Both the position numbers and the translations under genes were made by a program. A DNA stretch of 64,000 nt, taken from the NCBI RefSeq assembly GCF_947568225.1, contig NZ_CANOOQ010000001.1, forward strand, positions 2,232,001-2,296,000. Direction: 5' to 3'. This document shows positions 62,733-64,000 of this stretch, one piece after another. Each line of letters opens with the position of its first letter. The first letter of the stretch is position 1. The notes below the pieces were generated by a model. It had not been told where the DNA came from, did no database searches, and saw only the letters and a program-made list of their open reading frames with translations. The stretch comes from Faecalispora anaeroviscerum (GTDB lineage Bacteria > Bacillota > Clostridia > Oscillospirales > Acutalibacteraceae).

Positions 62733-62762
62733 GCGCACTCTCCCCGAAAATTCGTTTGCCGA

Positions 62763-63212
62763 TCAGTAATGGATGGAATCCAGCAGCTGATCCAGCGAGG
62801 ACTGGCTGGTAACGAGGCATTTTCCGTAAATCACTGTGTTGTTCACGCGGCTGACGCGGTAGTACAGCTCACCGTTCGTCACCGTGTATTTCGCGTATGG
62901 GGTGGAATCCAGATTTGCGGGCTTGTTGCCGCCCGTCTGGATGCTGTCTTTCATAGAGTTGTACAGGCGCAGCGCGGTGCTTTCATCCGAAAGGGCGGCG
63001 TAATACAGCTCGTTACCGCTTTTGTCCGTCGCGCTCAGGTAGCTTTTTGCGCCGGTCAGCTGAGCTGTGTTGTCCGTTACGGTGTAGCCTGCGCCTTCTG
63101 CCAGGGTTTTAAAGTCATTTGCGTCCACGGCGGTGCGCGCGGAGCAGCCGGTTAGGGCCATCATCAGCAGAACCGCCAGCAGGGCCGATGAAAAAAGCGT
63201 TCTTTGTTTCAA
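62763..63212 (-). CDS. Lipoprotein of unknown function
   Basis: A 149-residue lipoprotein. TTG at 63212 with AGGAGG seven bases before is the likely start: (TTG)KQRTLFSSALLAVLLMMALT then GC at the lipobox (LTGC). The mature domain has DFKTLAEGAGYTVTDNTAQL, ELYYAALSDESTALRLYNSM and a C-terminal VSRVNNTVIYGKCLVTSQSS, a small alpha/beta layout. Upstream in-frame ATG codons lack ribosome sites. It lies divergent to spoVT. Confidence 0.7.
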   Translation of the reverse strand: MKQRTLFSSALLAVLLMMALTGCSARTAVDANDFKTLAEGAGYTVTDNTAQLTGAKSYLSATDKSGNELYYAALSDESTALRLYNSMKDSIQTGGNKPANLDSTPYAKYTVTNGELYYRVSRVNNTVIYGKCLVTSQSSLDQLLDSIHY

Positions 63213-63419
63213 CGGGGGTACCTCCTGTGTTTTGGAATCCATTTTCAATTGATTTTTGCTTATTATACACCAAAGAAGTGGAAATGAACAGCGCGTGCCG
63301 TCGAAAGAATTGTTAAAATCCTCCATAGGGATTCCTTGGTGGAATTGGAAGAGGCATGAATAAGAGAAAACAGAGTGCGGATAATAACCATAAATCAAAC
63401 CGCAGGAGGGAGTATTAAC

Positions 63420-63959
63420 TTGAAGGCTACAGGAATTGTCAGACGAATTGATGATTTAGGCCGCGTCGTTATCCCAAAGGAAATCCGCCGAACCCTTAGA
63501 ATTCGTGAGGGGGACCCGCTGGAAATTTTTACGGATGCCGAGGGCGGCGTTATCTTTAAAAAATATTCGGCAGTTGGGGAGATGTCCACTTTCGCGGCAC
63601 AGTATGCAGACGTGCTGAGTAAAATTGCAAACCGGCCGGCTCTGGTGTGCGACTGTGATCATGTAATCGCCGTAGCGGGAGCCTCCCGCAAGGAGTATAT
63701 GGAGCGACGCGTGTCGCAGGATCTGGAAGAAACGATGCACGCCCGCCACACGTATGTGCGCGACCAGAACAGCCCGCCGCTGCAACCGGTGGAAGGAATC
63801 AACCGAGCCGCTTCGGTGGTGTACCCCATCATTGCATCGAGCGACGTAATGGGCGCTGTGGTACTGCTTGCAGGGGATTCCTCCGAGCAGCCCGACGCTA
63901 GCGATATTAAGCTCACACAGGCCGCGGCGTCGTTTCTGGCGCGGCAAATCGAAAACTGA
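63420..63959 (+). CDS. spoVT: Stage V sporulation protein T
   Basis: SpoVT is a forespore regulator with an AbrB-type swapped-hairpin DNA-binding domain (ATGIVRRIDDLGRVVIPKEI, RRTLRIREGDPLEIFTD, residues 1-50) and a C-terminal GAF domain (about residues 60-179). The 179-residue length equals that of Bacillus SpoVT. TTG start at 63420 follows AGGAGGG. It fine-tunes sigma-G genes in other spore formers; with SleB it marks sporulation capacity. Confidence 0.93.
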   Translation: MKATGIVRRIDDLGRVVIPKEIRRTLRIREGDPLEIFTDAEGGVIFKKYSAVGEMSTFAAQYADVLSKIANRPALVCDCDHVIAVAGASRKEYMERRVSQDLEETMHARHTYVRDQNSPPLQPVEGINRAASVVYPIIASSDVMGAVVLLAGDSSEQPDASDIKLTQAAASFLARQIEN

Positions 63960-63967
63960 AAATAAAG

Positions 63968-63996
63968 TTGCATTTCCCAAAAGAATATGCTATACT
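63968..63996 (+). promoter_or_regulatory. Promoter reading out of the window
   Basis: TTGCAT (63968-63973), 17-nt spacer, TATACT (63991-63996); it serves a gene beyond the right edge. Confidence 0.55.
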
Positions 63997-64000
63997 ATAC

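Overview
The window is chromosomal DNA from a spore-forming, low-to-middle GC member of the Clostridia. The 16S rRNA, the gene order around dnaA, SpoVT, SleB, RemB-type DUF370, Noc and an RnfC/D-type operon all point to the Oscillospiraceae/Acutalibacteraceae group (relatives such as Caproiciproducens); the family-level guess is inference, the class is secure. The origin of replication lies inside the window at about 10.7-12.7 kb. Nearly all genes to its left run on the minus strand and most to its right on the plus strand, so both arms are mostly co-directional with the forks.

Left arm (1-12.3 kb): a partial DUF3870 gene, yjdF with its riboswitch-type leader, gyrA, three YcxB-like membrane proteins, gyrB, a zinc-ribbon membrane protein, remB, recF, the S4 protein YaaA, dnaN and dnaA. 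Origin and right arm core (12.3-26.3 kb): rpmH, rnpA, yidD, yidC, jag/khpB, mnmE, mnmG, rsmG, noc, a 1.7-kb gene-free block (repeats, a DnaA-box-like cluster, parS), parA, parB, serS and an acyl-ACP thioesterase.

From 26.4 to 34.1 kb the DNA is accessory: three tRNAs, a decayed 3-methyladenine glycosylase gene, a YdcZ transporter pair with a divergent Crp/Fnr regulator and a perfect palindromic operator, a 53-residue membrane peptide ahead of an EamA-type half-transporter, a lipoprotein, several very small membrane proteins (some missed by a normal length cutoff) and the germination lytic enzyme SleB. Next come a 16S-tRNA-Ala-tRNA-Ile-23S operon with no linked 5S gene, two HTH/membrane-protein pairs, an ABC exporter, a lone 5S gene with an rrn-like promoter, bioY under a BirA-type operator, an IseA-like lipoprotein, rplM-rpsI, a LysR regulator divergent from an LL-diaminopimelate aminotransferase, a NYN-domain protein, a YabE-like cell-wall protein, an AEC carrier, rpe, a MecA-like adaptor, a four-gene Rnf-like operon, a 2-hydroxyacid dehydrogenase, another lipoprotein and spoVT.

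The most unusual item is the Rnf-like operon at 57.3-60.7 kb. It has rnfC-, D-, E- and A-like genes but no rnfG or rnfB, and three of the four known RnfA/RnfE cluster cysteines, the RnfC glycine-rich nucleotide/FMN loop and the RnfD flavin-attachment threonine all appear to be replaced. The second is a family of mosaic, inverted-repeat-bearing intergenic repeats at three loci (20.9-22.0, 43.0-44.1 and 60.7-61.6 kb). Starts were chosen mainly from ribosome binding sites; twelve genes appear to start with TTG.
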